DNA of 64,000 bases from Yeguia hominis. Lineage in GTDB: Bacteria > Bacillota > Clostridia > Oscillospirales > Acutalibacteraceae. The stretch lies in the NCBI RefSeq assembly GCF_014384705.1, contig NZ_JACRSN010000003.1:62001-126000 (forward strand), read 5' to 3'. Position 1 is the first letter of the stretch. Every line of letters starts with the position of its first letter. The notes beneath the pieces are model-generated. The model saw nothing but the letters and a program-made list of their open reading frames with translations, was not told where the DNA came from and made no database searches. Of the stretch, positions 62,990-64,000 are shown in pieces. A program made the position numbers and the translations under genes.

Positions 62990-64000
62990 TAGCGATTGTC
63001 GGAAGACCGAATGTCGGAAAGTCGGCGCTCTTTAATAAGCTGATCGGAGAACGGCTCTCGATTGTCGAGGACACGCCGGGTGTAACGCGCGACCGGATTT
63101 ACGGGGAATGCGAATGGAAAAACCGGGTGTTTTCGCTGGTAGATACGGGCGGAATTGAGCCGGATTCCAAGGATATCATCCTTTCGCAGATGCGGTTTCA
63201 GGCGCAGCTTGCCATCGATACGGCAGATGTGATTATCCTGGTGGTTGACGTGCGCACGGGACTTGTGGCAACAGACAGCGATGTTGCCGCGATGCTTCTG
63301 AAGAGCGGACGGCCGATTGTGCTGTGCGTCAATAAATGCGATTCGGTCGGCGAAGTGCCGCCGGATTTTTATGAGTTTTACAATTTGGGTCTGGGGGATC
63401 CGATTGCGGTTTCTTCCGTACACGGACACGGAACCGGCGACCTGCTGGATGCGGTTTTGGAGAATCTGCCTGCGGAGGAAGCGATAGAAGAAGACGAGAA
63501 TTCCATTAAGGTTGCGGTAATCGGAAAGCCGAATACCGGAAAATCTTCTTTGGTCAACCGGGTTTCCGGAGAAACCCGCTGTATTGTTTCGAATATTGCC
63601 GGCACCACGCGCGATGCGATCGACACGGTTGTCGAGAACAGCCGGGGCCGATTTACCCTTATCGATACCGCTGGTCTGCGCCGGCGCAGCAAAGTCGAGG
63701 ATGTCGTAGAAAAATACAGCATTCTGCGCGCCAAAATGGCGATTGACCGTGCCGATGTCTGTGTCATTATGATCGACGCGGAGACCGGGTTTACAGAACA
63801 GGATTCTAAAGTGGCGGGTCTTGCGCACGAGGCAGGAAAAGGCTGCGTCATTGCGGTGAATAAATGGGATGCCATCGAAAAGGACGGCAACACCATGAAT
63901 GAATTCCGCAAGAAGCTTGAAAATGATTTTTCCTTCATGCCCTATGCGCCGATGGTCTTTATTTCTGCAAAGACCGGGCAGCGAATTGACCGGCTGTTTG
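62974..64000 (+). CDS. der: ribosome-assembly GTPase Der (cut by window end)
   Basis: The first 342 or so residues of a tandem-GTPase protein needed for 50S assembly. The first G domain has GRPNVGKSALFNK, DTPGVTRDR and NKCDS; the second has GKPNTGKSSLVNR, GTTRDAID and NKWDA. The C-terminal KH-like domain lies beyond the window. The ATG at 62974 is within the DUF512 gene, which indicates coupling. Confidence 0.96.
   Translation, partial: MAKPVVAIVGRPNVGKSALFNKLIGERLSIVEDTPGVTRDRIYGECEWKNRVFSLVDTGGIEPDSKDIILSQMRFQAQLAIDTADVIILVVDVRTGLVATDSDVAAMLLKSGRPIVLCVNKCDSVGEVPPDFYEFYNLGLGDPIAVSSVHGHGTGDLLDAVLENLPAEEAIEEDENSIKVAVIGKPNTGKSSLVNRVSGETRCIVSNIAGTTRDAIDTVVENSRGRFTLIDTAGLRRRSKVEDVVEKYSILRAKMAIDRADVCVIMIDAETGFTEQDSKVAGLAHEAGKGCVIAVNKWDAIEKDGNTMNEFRKKLENDFSFMPYAPMVFISAKTGQRIDRLF

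Overview
The window reads as chromosome of an anaerobic, Gram-positive member of the Clostridia, most likely Oscillospirales/Ruminococcaceae-like. This is inference from gene content: a flavo-diiron protein fused to rubredoxin, a PASTA-type penicillin-binding protein, a MurT/GatD pair, a DUF4364 regulator, type III pantothenate kinase, TTG and GTG starts with strong AGGAGG ribosome-binding sites, moderate GC, and no outer-membrane genes. No rRNA, tRNA or CRISPR array was recognised.

Bases 1-17,000 are accessory and metabolic. A mannitol-1-phosphate-dehydrogenase-like gene, a PfkB kinase, a xylose-isomerase-like enzyme and an AraC regulator lie on the minus strand. A four-domain flavo-diiron protein, a second PfkB kinase, a GatZ/KbaZ-like protein and an acyl-CoA ligase lie on the plus strand. 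Two decayed insertion sequences (IS110 and IS200 types) sit here. A MerR regulator faces a flavodoxin/cupin/carboxymuconolactone-decarboxylase operon whose first gene carries an in-frame stop.

Bases 16,000-31,000 are housekeeping: phoH, ybeY-dagK-era-yqzL-recO, mutS2, ylxM-ffh-rpsP-khpA-rimM-trmD, HPr-uvrC, and rsmD-coaD plus a coiled-coil gene. Bases 31,150-43,600 hold a division and cell-wall cluster: mraZ, rsmH, ftsL, PBP, mraY, ftsW, murG, murA, ftsQ, ftsZ. It begins with a strong promoter and MraZ-type operator repeats, and lacks murC, murD, murE, murF and ftsA.

Bases 44,000-64,000 mix a cation exporter, pyrE, htpG with a CIRCE operator, a likely pantothenate uptake/kinase pair, a HAD phosphatase behind a highly structured leader, regulators, typA, pgeF, a WG-repeat lipoprotein, the murT-gatD operon, yceD-rpmF, and a DUF512 gene overlapping der (cut by the window end).

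The most unusual signals are: a GatD-like amidotransferase lacking both catalytic residues; a multi-hairpin leader before the HAD gene; a similar cloverleaf next to a tiny cysteine-rich ORF upstream of htpG; and an orphan strong promoter that fires into a gap with no annotated gene.
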